This document shows, piece after piece, positions 36,042-49,369 of a DNA stretch of 64,000 nucleotides; the first letter of the stretch is position 1, and every line of letters starts with the position of its first letter. This DNA is from Latrodectus hesperus (Eukaryota; Arthropoda; Arachnida; Araneae; Theridiidae), in NCBI GenBank assembly GCA_037975125.1, contig CM075853.1, forward strand, positions 91,425,794 to 91,489,793, given 5' to 3'. Made by a program: the position numbers and the translations under genes. The notes beneath the pieces are model-generated. The model did no database searches. It was not told the origin of the DNA and was given only the letters and a program-made list of their open reading frames with translations.

Positions 36042-38185
36042 AAAATGTTTATAATATGTCATTATATAAAATTATAAAAATAAAAAAATGCTTATTAATA
36101 ACGTTCTAATAACATTTCTAATAAAATTAGAACATATTTCTAATAATTTCTATTTCTTATGTGGAATGTAATATAATATTATAATTCCATAAATTTATTA
36201 TGACAATGTTATAGGCCACAATGAAAGAAGCCCAACACAAATGAGCATTATCAAATTTAATTCATTGCTAAACTTTCTAACTTATAACGATTCTTGAACA
36301 TTTATTGTTGTACATAAGTGTTCGTATGTGTATTGCCTTTTAATTATTATTATTTTTATTTTAACATATAAGTGAAAGCACTATATCTTAAGGCAAGAGT
36401 GAGCATACAAAATTTTACGTTAATTCTTAGTTTTGACAGAAAATCAAGGATTATGCCTTAATTGAACATTTGTTTACTTTTCGAAATCATTTCTTCAATC
36501 AAGTGGTAGAAATTTAGCAGTTAATTTTTACTTACTGATCCTGTTTCAATAATACTTGAGGACATTGAAAGAAAATGTTTTATGTTAATAGAAAAGAATT
36601 CTTTGCTATTTACAGAATTAATTTTCTTTATTAAAATGATTTGTTTTTAATTAGTTATAAACTGGTAAATATTCATTTTTCAATCTTGGATGACAATGGA
36701 ATTGCATCGATATAATTATCCAGACTTAATTATTTAACCATAAAATGTATGCGCAATGATTCAGTTTTTAATGTATTTAAAATGTTAACATCTATCACAG
36801 AAACAAAACTCAGTGTAAATATTTATCCCAGAAAAAAATTCACTTTGCAATTAGTAAAACTTTCAAAAGATATATTTAATCTGTGAGAGATTTTAACTGT
36901 CATCAGGCAAAGAATTAACTTTCTTTTCTACACATTTCAATATGTTATAACTATGTATATAAACATTGATGACAACTAAATTTATTAAACTTTTGTACGA
37001 TATTGATTTGATGTGATTAAATCCATTAACATATAATCAATAGTAATCAATTAGCATTGATGTAATCAATCAACATATATGCAGTAGGTATATCAAAATA
37101 GATATTTACAAATATGTTTGACTTTGTGTTACGTGACAAAGTTGCATTTTTTTTTATCACAGTTAGAATAATATTACTTTAATTTTAATGGTTTTTATCA
37201 TATTTAGTGTTTAAATTACATTTTCTCAAACACTTCAGAAAAAAATTCGTTAATAAATTAAAATATATTTGTTTTGACTTATTTAAAATTTTTTCTCATT
37301 CATTAAAATATAGTTTTGAAAATAAAATGTTCCTTTATTTTTCTAATAAATGGTTTTTAAATAAAGTAGTTGTAAATACGAATTAAACAAAATAATAAAT
37401 AAGAAAGCTATTGAACAGTCAATCGCTATTACATTTCTCTGATTATTTTTCTATTTTACATATTGTCTGGTTCTTGAGAAAAGATGATGGAATGAATAAA
37501 GTCATTTAACGTTAGAATGAGTATATATATAAATAAAATTATTTATTGTTCCACATAGTACTTAAAATTTATAAAAAATTGCGAAATTTAAAGACTGAAT
37601 TTACTTTTTTAGCGCTTTTAATAATATTAGCTGGGGTTGTCAGTTTAACAAAAGTTTTCTCAATATCATATTTTTAGTTTCCACCTTTTATTTAGAAATA
37701 ATTTGTTTGATGATCGTTAAATTAATTCAATTAACGTTTGAAGTCTCGAAGTCAGCTCCTCTCATATATCCCAGAGAGAAGTTCGTAAATCCATAGACGC
37801 GTCAATGTATTCTTTAAACAGCACATAAGCCATCAAGATTAGGTTAGTTCACTAATGAATATGATTGCAAGCAAAGTTCTCCACTGAAAGTGACTAAAAT
37901 CATTAAAATCAGAAAGAGGAAGAGGAAGACTTAAAAACATATTTTCAAATTGCGACATGTCGAATGATCTAGTTAAAATTGTCAAGTTTGTAAAGTACAC
38001 TGTAATCACAAATGACTACAGGTGATCAGAAAAAAACTTACTAATTTGTCATTTTATTATCACTTCGTTTCATCATAAAATTACCAAATCACAAATGAGA
38101 CTCCAATATCTTAAATAATCAGTTGTTTTTCTACAAAAAATATACTAAAATAAATTAACATGTTTGTACTTCCTCATATATCATT
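36042..38185. other. AT-rich DNA, no gene seen
   Basis: No recognisable feature. Confidence 0.6.
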
Positions 38186-38189
38186 ACAA

Positions 38190-38785
38190 TAAATATAAAT
38201 GGAAATGGGAGTCTTCAGGCCCAGCAACACGATTCTAGTTATCGATAATCCAAGGATAATGTAACTGGAAATGGGTGTCTTCAGACCAGGCAACGTCTTT
38301 CTAGTAATCGATAATCCAAGGGTAATGTAATTGGGAATGGAAGTTTTCAGACCAGGCAATGTGTTTCTGGTAATCGATAATCCAAGGGTAATGTAATTGA
38401 AAACGGGAGTCTTCAGACCAGGCAACGTGTTTCTAGTTATCGATAATCCAAGGGTAATGTAATTGGAAACGGGATTCTTCAGACCAGGCAACGTGTTTCT
38501 AGTTATCGATAATCCAAGGTTAATGTAATTGGAAATGGAAGTCTTCAGACCAGACAACGTGTTTCTAGTAATCGATAATTCAAGGGTAATGTAATTGGAA
38601 ATGGCAGTCTTCAGACCAGGCAACGTGTTTCCAGTTATCGATAATCCAAGAGTAATGTAATTGGAGACTGGAGTCTTCAGACCAGGCAACGTGTTTCTAG
38701 TTATCGATAATCCAAGGTTAATGTAATTGGAAATGGGAGTCTTCAGACCGGGTAACGTGTTTCTAGTAATCGATAACCAAGCATA
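38190..38785. repeat. 66-bp tandem repeat, nine units, open on the minus strand
   Basis: The CGATAA phrase recurs every 66 bases (38241, 38307, 38373 and onward to 38771), with TTCAGACCAGGCAACGTGTT and GGTAATGTAATTGG in each unit. Units differ by a few substitutions; the last carries a one-base loss. Because 66 is 22 codons, the minus strand stays open for 171 codons from the first Met (38174-38689), and without requiring Met almost to 38775. The peptide repeats a PGLKTPVSNYITLGLSITRN-type 22-mer. I see no signal peptide, no recognisable fold, and replacement changes in most units, so I treat it as a minisatellite first and a gene only as a possibility. Confidence 0.92.
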
Positions 38786-41700
38786 ATATTGGTAGCTCCA
38801 AGAGAAGAATTATGCTTGATTCCGTGCAATGAACCAATTTATAGTTATACGTTTGGGTGCATAAAGATTTAACAATTTTTCACGCTAACTGTTTTCGTGT
38901 AGGGATGCATCTATCACGTCATATAGATTCTTAGTTGCACATATTACTTATTATAATATGCAGGCCTACATTAATTTTTCTATTTTAAGTGCTGGAAATA
39001 ATATACGTATACTAGGTTTTTTGATACTGGAAAGTAAATACTGAATTTTACTCAAATTTTGGGCACTTGAAATCTAAATATCTGTGTTTGTCAAATTAAT
39101 ATAGTAAAAGTAACTTATTTATTTCGACTTGTTTATTTGATGAGCAATCAAATTTTTTTCACAAAAGTTCATATTTGATATTTTTGTATTTTAATTATTA
39201 GATACATGCACTGAGTCATGAAAATGTTTCGCAAGGAATGTAATTAGACTCTATGATATAATAAGAATCGTTGAAGAAATTAAGCACACTAGTTCAGAAA
39301 ATTTAATTACAACTAGTTAAATCCAGATAATTAACTTATTTAATTAAAAATATAGCTATAGACTTTAAATCAAAAGCTTATTTAAAGTATTTAAATAAAT
39401 TTGCATATCGGTGTATTTTATTAAATATCATTTATATTTACAGCTTTTTATTTATCTTTTTTCGATTACATTGTCATTATTAGAGGTGATATACTATAAC
39501 ATATTGTCATTTTTTGTGTACAATATATTTAATTTTTAAAAAATTTATGAGTAAAATTGAATTCTTTTGGACAAAAACTAAATGAAAAAATTTACCATTT
39601 TATTATTTTGATTCCTTGCATATATCAGTAATTCTAAGTTAAAATAATTTTTTTCAAAGATTGATTATGTAACAAAACTAAGATTACAATTTATTTAAAT
39701 TTAAAATACCTGCATTAATCCTTCCCATAATACGGTGTATTAGTTTAGCATACTAGAAATGGTGTACGAGCATTCTTGTAAAACGTGCTAATATGACCTC
39801 GAATAACGTGTTACCTACGCACAACTTTTCTTCATTAAAAGTGGTTTAAATCAAATTGAAGAAATACTTTTATGAATGAAATGTGTGTGTTCTATTAAAA
39901 TAAAATTAAGAACATTTTAAATTAAAAAAAACAGTTTTATTCACTGTAAGAGCTATCTAAAATAACGTTCCACCGATATCTTTTTTTAGCAGAATATTCG
40001 ATGGTCAGTAATATAATTTAATATAATTTTATAAGAACACAACTGATTGAATACAACTGAAAGATTGTGCAAACGTAAGCGAAATTGTTGCAAACTGTAC
40101 AAATCATTACAAATTTCTAAGAGCAGAAATATAACACAGGGAATTAACGCGTTAGATGCGGGAAAACACATCTTATACAAGGGACATGAAATATGAATAC
40201 CATATTATAGGAGGATTACTGTATTTGCAATTTTACATTTTATATTGTTATATTTGCAAAATTTAATTAAATTGGGGCAAAAATAAATTAGAATGAACGT
40301 AAATGAACGTTATTTTAGAAATTGAGCCAACCAAGACATAAGAATTATCCAGGAGTGTATACCAGTGATAAGTAAGTATCTAATATAACTGGTACAAGTT
40401 TGAAGAGGTTTATATGTGGTAGTTGTCGTAAAAAGGAGACTAAGTTTGGTAATGGGAAGAAACACACAAACATTTTATCTTCATCATCGAAAAAGACCGT
40501 TAAGGAGTTTGCTGTTTTACCATTAGAAAGAGGCAATATTTTTTAATATTGATTACACATCTTTCATGGGGGTCTGTCACAATACCCTATACTGTACTGA
40601 AGATTAACCGAATCACACATACGTACGTTTGCTTAGCTGCAAGATGTTTTTATTTTATTTTAATTAATTTTCGTAAACTTTTTCAAGACGCAAGCAGCAT
40701 CAAATCGTACAATGTCTGTGATGAGTCACTTGGTATGTGAAGATATAAAACTTGAAAACACATTCTTTTGTAAAGATTGCCATCGTAAAATATGAATAAT
40801 ACATTCCAAGTTTTGATTTCAAACATAAAATATAAAAATATACAAAAATTTAAATAATACCTCCAGATCTAGAATTCAGAACTAGGAAATACGTTTGTCA
40901 AATAGAATTATATAAAAAAACGAATTAAATATAAAGTATTGTTCTTGAAAGTAATGTTATAATTTTTTACAGAAATCATATTATAAGCAAAATACTTTTA
41001 CGTGGATTTATATACTCTCTGTTTTCAGAAATTAGATATAATGTATTTTAATAGATACATTTTTTATAAATGAAAAATTACTTTTCGATTATACTGAGAA
41101 GTAGTAGGTTTAATATAGAATTAACTGTTTTCAATTTAACTTAAAATTTAAATTTTTATTTTCAGTTTCAACGATATTACAGTTCTTTGTTTTCAATTAT
41201 AAATTTTTTACTATCATTATTCCATTAAAATCTAAATTCATATATTATATTCGTCTATGCAAGTATAAAATCCTTTTATTGTTTCGCTTATAATGCTTGC
41301 ATGTAATTCACTTATATTATTGGTATAGTTCTGAAAATTAGTTTGATTTTTAATCTAAATGATGATTTATGTTGTATTAAAAAACAAAGGAATATAAGTA
41401 TTTTGAATTATGAAAAAATATATAATAAAATTGAATCCTAAACAATTTTGTAAATAACATACAAACATATTTATTGAATACTTTAATAAAATGAATATAA
41501 AAATTGCAAATGTAAAAATCTTGAAAACCGAATTCATTTCATGTTCTTGCCTTACATAACATCTGTCTTTTAAAAGTACAGAGTAAATTTTACAATTTGT
41601 TTTACACAATTTACATATATAAAAATAAAATATAATAAAAAAACATTTCTTTAAAATTCAAATTCAAAGTGTTATATATCACGAAATAAAAATTTAATGT

Positions 41701-42238
41701 TAACTTCTTTTGACTGAATGTATATTTATTGGCTTTGTTTACTGAAACATCTCATAATTACTTTCAATATTCCTTTAAATTTTGTTCATTTTAAAAACAG
41801 TTCTTTAAAATGAATTCAGCGCTATCCGTTTTCAGAACTGAGCATTAAGTTTGACAAGTGGGTACTATCATAAACAACATACCTAAGTAGTGTTTTTTAT
41901 AATTTTTTAAAGAATAATTTTGACTAAGAAGCATTTTTTCAAAACTTTCATCCTACTCAGTGAATAAATCATGTCGTCTACACTCTGCACTAACCCAACC
42001 CCATTCCAGACGTTGACGTCTATACTGTGTGGTGAATGATAGTTAATGGACACCATGGATGTTGGCCATTATCAATCAATAGATCCCAAATGGTTTTTTT
42101 AAGTATTTGAGCCTACAATATGTTCCCCACATGCTACAGAATTTCGGATGACGTGTTTTATGGTGCCGCCATTACCTCATGTCAGACGCGTTGATCCACG
42201 CGTGCTTACACCACTGTGGCTGCACCGGCACTACGCAA
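38786..42238. other. AT-rich DNA, no gene seen; G+C-richer patch from about 41970
   Basis: Open frames at 39986-40180, 40345-40536, 40549-40740 and 41367-41609 show no recognisable domain. From about 41970 to 42290 the composition rises and short repeat-like phrases appear (CAGACGTTGACGTCTATACT). Confidence 0.5.
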
Positions 42239-42279
42239 AACTAGTGTCTCTAGATAGAGCCCTGAACATCGGCTCCAGA
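42239..42279 (+). repeat. Left partner of a diverged inverted repeat pair
   Basis: About 34 of 41 positions match the reverse complement of 46126-46166 (AACTAGTGTCTC...AGAGCCC...ATCGGCTCCAGA). The pair brackets the Tigger and Tc1 insertions. It may mark the ends of an older element or simply two opposed copies of one repeat. Confidence 0.6.
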
Positions 42280-42627
42280 TAGGAATTCTGACGCATGAGA
42301 ATTTGAAGAGAGTAGTTGCAATAATTTGGTGGCATAAAATGTGAATATTTTTCAGACTTAGTTTTAGCAACCCAATTGTTTCGATTTGTTTATTTGCATT
42401 TCTATTATTTCTTGTGTGCAAGTGAAAAGTGATTAAGGAAAAATGAATGGATATCACTAAACTATATTTTATGTTTAGTTTAATTATAAATTTATTTGCT
42501 TTAGTTGTTTTTTAAATTTAATTAAAATTTGTGTCATGTTTAATTAAAAATTATTTATTTATATTTATTTTTTGCATACATAAGTTGTTTTAACAAGCTT
42601 CAATTAAAAAACTGTAGAATTAAAATA

Positions 42628-44236
42628 CAGGTAACCCTCCTATAACACGGTATCTTATAACACGGTTTCGCTATAACACGATTCGTAAATTGCGGGAAAA
42701 TTCCTACAACACGTCATCCTATAACACGGTTTTGTTCCAATGTTAGAGCTTAGTCCAGAGAAAATTCAAAACATTATAGCCGAGCAAGGATACACAGCAG
42801 ATCAGGTTTTCAATGCCGATGAAACTGGGCTTTGGTGGAAAAAAATGCCCAGTAAAACCTTTATCTCGAAAAAAGAAAAACTGCACCAGGATTTAAGGTG
42901 TCCAAAGATCGTCTAACGCTCCTTTTGTGCAGTAATGCATCGGGGGACTTCATGACAAAACCCTTGCTAATTTATAGATCTTTGAATCCTCGTGCGCTAA
43001 AAGACGTAAATAAAAACACTTTGCCGGTATACTGGAAAGCAAATCCAAAAGCTTGGGTAACAGGAAATTTATTTAAAGATTGGTTTTCAAATTGTTTTGT
43101 GCCAAGCATTGAGCGTTATTTAAGGCAGAAAAATTTGAGCTTTAAGGTGCTATTACTTTTAGATAACGCTCCATGCCACCCACAAGATTTGACTCATCCC
43201 AACGTCAGAATAGTGTTCCTACTACCTAACACTACTTCGTTGCTCCAACCATTGGATCATTATTTATACCTTTAAAACGTATTATTTAAGAAGATCCTTA
43301 CAGTGGATTTTAGACGCAACCGATTCGAAATCAATTAGCGTAATGGAAGCTTGGAAGAAATTTTCAATCAAGCACTGTATCGAAATCATATCTTTGTCGC
43401 TGAAAGAAATAAAAACATCAACCTTAAATGCGTGTTGGAAGAAGATATGGCCCTCTTCAGTTGAAACACAAAACATGCGTGAAACATCAGAAAACGAAAT
43501 TGGTGCCGTATTAAAAGTCGCTAAATCAATCGGAGGCAAAGGTTTTGTGTATATGGCTACTGAAGACATTCAAGAATTATTAGTGGAAGAAGAAGTTGAC
43601 GAAGCGGATTTGATGGAAATGGCATCCCTGGATGCAAATCAAATAGATTTTGAGGACGCTAGCTCTGATGAAGATTGTACAGTTAAGAATTTAACATTAA
43701 AAGAATTACAAGAAGGCCTATGCTTCGCGGAAAATCTCGAGTCATTTTTCTTGAAAACAGACCCTTCCACGGAAAGGAGTCGAAAATTCAAAAGGGAGCT
43801 GCAAAACTGCCTAACTCCATCCCGCGAAATTTACAATGACCTAGTAAGAACTAGTCAGCAAAGTTCAATTACAGATTTTTTTAAGAGGGGAAAACATACA
43901 AAAACTTTAAATAGAGAAAAAAGTTCTGAAAGTGAAGGCGATATCGTTCCACCCAAAAAACGTTTTCGGTTGATTGTACTGAGCAGTGACGACGAATAAA
44001 TTCATTAAATTAGGGTTGCGTTAGATTAAAATATTTTTTTCTTACTTTGTGTTGGATATACATTTATTATTTAATAAAAATTAAGTTGCTTATGTCGAAT
44101 TAAAAATATTTGTTTTTAAGAAGTTTTTCGAACGTAACCCCCCTTTTTGTACTAGTTCTGGGTCTCATACAACACGATTTCACACAACACGGCATTTCCT
44201 AGGAACCTAACTACCGTGTTATAGGAGGGTTACCTG
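42628..44236 (+). mobile_element. Tigger/pogo-type DNA transposon, internally deleted
   Basis: The ends CAGGTAACCCTCCTATAACA (42628 on) and its complement (to 44236) match perfectly over about 25 bp, with TA on both sides (42626-42627, 44237-44238). Just inside both ends the phrase TATAACACGG or a variant recurs (at least five times on the left), as expected of subterminal transposase-binding repeats. The body holds the catalytic and C-terminal part of a pogo-type transposase. The region that should encode the CENP-B-like DNA-binding domain is missing, so the 1,609-bp copy is shorter than typical full-length Tiggers (about 2.4 kb). Non-autonomous. Confidence 0.92.
42740..43999 (+). pseudogene. 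Tigger/pogo transposase (DDE domain and C-terminal tail), N-terminus deleted
   Basis: From an ATG at 42740 the reading is MLELSPEKIQNIIAEQGYTA and on to FNADETGL (first Asp). A missing base in the A-run near 42871-42880 shifts the frame to APGFKVSKDRLTLLLCSNAS. This continues to LLLLDNAPCHP (second Asp) and TTSLLQPLD (third Asp), 30 residues between the last two. A small deletion just after PLD shifts the frame again. The remainder, IYTFKTYYLRRSLQWILDAT then 43343-43999, is intact to the stop. The tail is acidic (VEEEVDEADLMEMAS), carries QSSITDFF at 43859-43882 (a PIP-box match) and ends with PPKKRFR, a likely nuclear localisation signal. The CENP-B/HTH DNA-binding part is absent. It is named by family; related host proteins are the TIGD/jerky group. 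Confidence 0.9.
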
Positions 44237-44238
44237 TA
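44237..44238. other. Single TA shared as junction of two transposons
   Basis: The Tigger element ends at 44236 and the Tc1 element starts at 44239. The TA between them serves as target duplication for both, so one element inserted into the TA flanking the other. Confidence 0.85.
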
Positions 44239-45647
44239 CACTACTGGCCATTAAAACTGCTACACCAAGAAGGAATGCAAATAATAGAACAATATTTATT
44301 GGACACATATATTCTAACGGAAAGAACAAATGATTAAATTTACAAGAAATTAGGATGTATAGATCTTAAGAAATCAGTACCCAGAGCAGCCACCTCTGGC
44401 TGCAATAACAGCATTTATCCGCCTAGGCATGGAGTCAAACAGAGATTGTATTGCATGTACGGGGATCTCAGTCCATGCAGCTTCAACACTATGCCACAGT
44501 TCATCGACAATAGTGGTTGGTGAGTGACGGCGGCGTGCCAATCGCTCGGTAATCATTGACCACACGTTCTCAATTGGTGACAGATCAGCAAAACGTGCAG
44601 ACCAGGGTAACAGTCGAACCTGTTCTTTATCAAGGAAGTTCTGAACAGTAGGGCAACATGCGGTCGTGTATTATCCTGTTGAAACAAAGCATTAGGGAGG
44701 AATCGAAGATAGGGCAGAGCCACGGACCTTAACACATCGGAAATGTAACGGTTGCTGTTCAATGTGCCGGTAATGCGAACAAGAATTGATCGAGACGTGT
44801 ATCCAATGGCACCCCATACCATCATTCCAGCAGTTGGGCCAGTATGGCGATGTCCAATGCAAGCTGGCAATGCGCGTTCTCCATGATGCCTCCAAACACG
44901 GATGCGGCAATCATGGTCCTGTATACAGAACCGAAATTCATCTGTAAAGATGACGTGATGCCATTCCCGTGTACAGGTTCGTCGTTGATCACACCATTGA
45001 AGGCGCTCCTGTCTGTGACGCAGCGTCAATGGTAGCCGAAGCCATGGTCGCCGTGCAGACAATCCATGCTGCTGCAAACGTCGTTGAACTGTTCGAGCAG
45101 AAACTTGTTGCCATGCAAATGACTCATTTCTTGACTCAGGGTTCGTGAAGTGGCTGTACGATCCCTTGTGACCATGCGGATAAGATGTCTGTCTTCTCTG
45201 CTGTTCGTGATGAGTTGTCGCTGAGATCCTGCATGACGTTCCATATGATTGTCTTGAACCCATCGATTCCATATTCTGCTAACAGTCATGGGGTCTCGAC
45301 CGATGCGAGCAGCAATATTGCGGTACGATAAACCGCAATCCCGGTAGGCTATAATACTTCCTCGATCAAAGTCAGACACGTGCTGATAGGCATTTCTTCT
45401 TCTTACACGAGGCATTACAACAACTTTCTTTGCCGAAAACAACGTTGAAACGGAAATTGAGTATGAGAAAACTACTGTCAAATCTCTGGTTTTATACACA
45501 TTGTAGATGTCGCTACTGTCACCTGCTTTGTATGAATGCGCTGAAAATCTAATCATTTGCATATCACAGCAAGTTCTACCTGTCATGCAAATTTCACGTG
45601 TGTGGTGTACCGCTTTCCTGGTTTAGCAATTTTAATGGCCAGAAGTG
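44239..45647 (-). mobile_element. Tc1 (DD34E) transposon, inactive
   Basis: The left end CACTACTGGCCATTAAAACT and the complementary right end (to 45647, followed by TA at 45648-45649) match over about 31 bp with a few mismatches. The element is 1,409 bp, a usual size for Tc1, with a minus-strand transposase. Confidence 0.92.
44374..45415 (-). pseudogene. Tc1-like DD34E transposase with two frameshifts
   Basis: The start is the ATG at 45413-45415 (MPRVRRRNAYQHVSDFDRGS). Next is a paired-like helix-turn-helix region (YRNIAARIGRDPMTVSRIWN). A first frameshift near 45130 leads to SFAWQQVSARTVQRRLQQHG and LPLTLRHRQERLQWC, then IFTDEFRF (first Asp), WGAIGYTSRSILV and FQQDNTRPHVA (second Asp). A second shift of two missing bases after PHVA leads to VQNFLDKEQVRLLPWSARF and DLSPIENVW (Glu). 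The spacing is 34 residues once the frame is followed, i.e. DD34E. It ends ARGGCSGY at 44374. The total of about 347 codons is normal. Catalytic residues are retained but the gene is broken. Confidence 0.92.
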
Positions 45648-45649
45648 TA

Positions 45650-46100
45650 TTTTTTTATTTAGTGTGTTGACTGTCTATCTTTGAAAAGATAATTTAATTT
45701 AAATTAAAATTTAAATAATATATTTTTTTAAAATTAAATTAAATTAAAATTAAAATTAAAAAATAAAATTAAAATAATAAAAAAAATGATTTTAAATTAA
45801 AAATTTTCTAAGATAAATCGCAAGTTTCCAATACAATAAATATATGTAATTTGATTCAAAATATAACTCCTTTTTTGAAAAAAATAAGATTTTAGTTTAA
45901 TAAACGAGGAAGTGTATATAAATAATGCATAATTTAATTAATTTTCTTAGTTATTTGTGCAAAAGAGTTTAGAAGAAACTTAGTACTTTACCCAAGAAAA
46001 ACATGTTAAGTTTTAGAAAGGAAAGTTTAAAAATGTTTCAAATTATTCTATAACATAAACTTTCTAACAAGATAATTTTACATCATTGTTTACACCGCGA
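45650..46100. repeat. Low-complexity AAATT-rich DNA
   Basis: 45690-45800 consists largely of TTAAAATTAAAATT-type simple sequence; the rest is AT-rich. Confidence 0.7.
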
Positions 46101-46125
46101 AGTCACTGAATCATAGCCAAAATCT

Positions 46126-46166
46126 TCTGGAGCCGATAATAGGGGCTCTCCCTCGAGACACTAGTT
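46126..46166 (-). repeat. Right partner of a diverged inverted repeat pair
   Basis: Reverse-complement match to 42239-42279. G+C-richer DNA continues to about 46330 with no identifiable gene. Confidence 0.6.
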
Positions 46167-46559
46167 CACACAAAACGTTTAACAGTTCCTTATTTCACCC
46201 AGATTTGCCAAAGCCGGTGTGCACTGCGGATGCTTCCAGGTGTCTGTCAGCTGCGATTTACCGTGAGGACCAAATTGCCCTTCTCAGTTCGATCACCATG
46301 CCCCTGGTAAACTCGTCTGTCTGCTGTAATTAACTCCACCGACGATTATCTAGCATTTTCTCTAATTATAGGAGTCATTTGCGAATAAAAAACTTTCAAT
46401 GATTATTTTCCAAACAGTAATAACGATGCGAATATTGTCCACTCGGCCTGTACCTTTATAACCTTATATCTTTTCCTTTTGTGTGCTGGAGAGCTGCGCA
46501 TTTTCGTGCATAACTCGGTAAGGTACCCTGAAATTTACATTATTTTCTGGCCACTCCTT

Positions 46560-47051
46560 CTTGATGTTGTATTTTCAATATAGGGCAATATATATATATA
46601 GAAGGATGTGTCTCAACAAAGTCATATGGAGTGAGGAAGATACACCTACTGGTTCATTACTTACATATCAGGAACTTTACTCTAATGAAAAATCTAGATT
46701 ACATTCAATCTGACAAATTCCACCAACACACTAATGGTACTCTGGAACATCTCCTGTAACTCTTTTGGAAATAAATTTTACAGAAAATCTTAGAATGTCT
46801 TGGCCAGATTCTCAAGTAGACATCTGAAATGTTCATAGTTTGAACTTGGTACAAAAAATTATCCCACTTGTAAGAAATGATATGATTATCTAGCCTCACC
46901 GAAACATATTCTGGATTGCGTCGGACTTTCCTGGGAGGATTTATCCTCAGATTCCCAGCTAGTCATTGACTTTCTAACTGTCAATAATTTACTGAAGTTG
47001 ATCTGACAAATGTCAGATCTTTAAAGAAGAAAAGCCAACAACAACAACAAG
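46560..47051 (+). mobile_element. LINE 3' end with CAA tail
   Basis: The clear part is the ORF2 C-terminus at 46896-47006, followed by a short 3' tail AAGCCAACAACAACAACAAG ending near 47051. Upstream to about 46560 the sequence seems to be decayed LINE but is not readable in one frame. The tail type is the same as that of SINE family B at 33920. Confidence 0.65.
46896..47006 (+). pseudogene. LINE ORF2 extreme C-terminus
   Basis: It reads SPKHILDCVGLSWEDLSSDS then QLVIDFLTVNNLLKLI and a TGA stop. The P-x-HILDC...L..DFL....L..LI pattern fits the end of Jockey/I-like ORF2 proteins of arthropods, where a His/Cys cluster closes the protein. Only 37 codons are clean; upstream is frame-broken. Confidence 0.65.
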
Positions 47052-47500
47052 ATATGTGTTTATATATTTTATAAACTATAAGTATTCTCGTTGAAAATAT
47101 AGCATATGTGTGTTCATCAATTACCAGTTAACATCATTAAAAATAAAGTAGAATGTTTAATATAATATAGTTAATATTAACATGCAAGTTATACAGTAGG
47201 TCCGATTTACAACACACTCTGTAAAAATCAGCTATAACACTCTATATTGATTTTATATTTCTAGTCCCATATTTCAGAGATAATTTTTTTCGATTATCAA
47301 CAGATAAGATATATTTTCTGATTATCAAAGGTTTTTATTCTGGACTATAAAATGATTTTCTAAACAATTTACTATTTAAGTAATTCCATTTTTATCCTAC
47401 AGTTTCATAAATGGTAAGCTCACAACGATTATTCAGAAAGATAGTTGATTAGACTTTAAAATATTGCCTTTTCCCTAAATTTACTATTCATGTGTGTTAA

Positions 47501-47805
47501 ATTAGTTTAATTTTTTTCCAACGGTGGGCACTTGGGAAACTGCTACTCTTTTGTCGTTACCCAGCGGGCACATGTGAACCAAGTCACGGAGGCGAGTAGC
47601 ATTGCTCGCACCATACCACCACAAACACATTAATAGGGTGGGCCACATTCATACATCATCACAGAAGAAAGGGCAGAGAAATACAGAGAGAACAGAGAAT
47701 GAAAGTAACATCCATGCTGGAATTGGGATTCAAACACCGCACCCACAGTTTAGGAGACAGGAACGCTAACCACTCAGTCATCGGTCGGCTCCATTAGTTT
47801 AATTT
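47501..47805 (-). mobile_element. tRNA-derived SINE family C with perfect 13-bp target duplication
   Basis: ATTAGTTTAATTT at 47501-47513 and 47793-47805 brackets a 279-bp insert (47514-47792). The insert begins with a T-run, i.e. a poly-A tail on the minus strand. The minus strand starts with a tRNA-like head containing TGACTGAGTGGTTAGCG (A box) and GTGTTTGAATCCC (B-box-like), followed by a pyrimidine-rich body. The head resembles that of SINE B but the body differs. The perfect duplication implies a fairly recent insertion. Confidence 0.9.
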
Positions 47806-49367
<1,562 letters not shown>

Positions 49368-49369
49368 AC

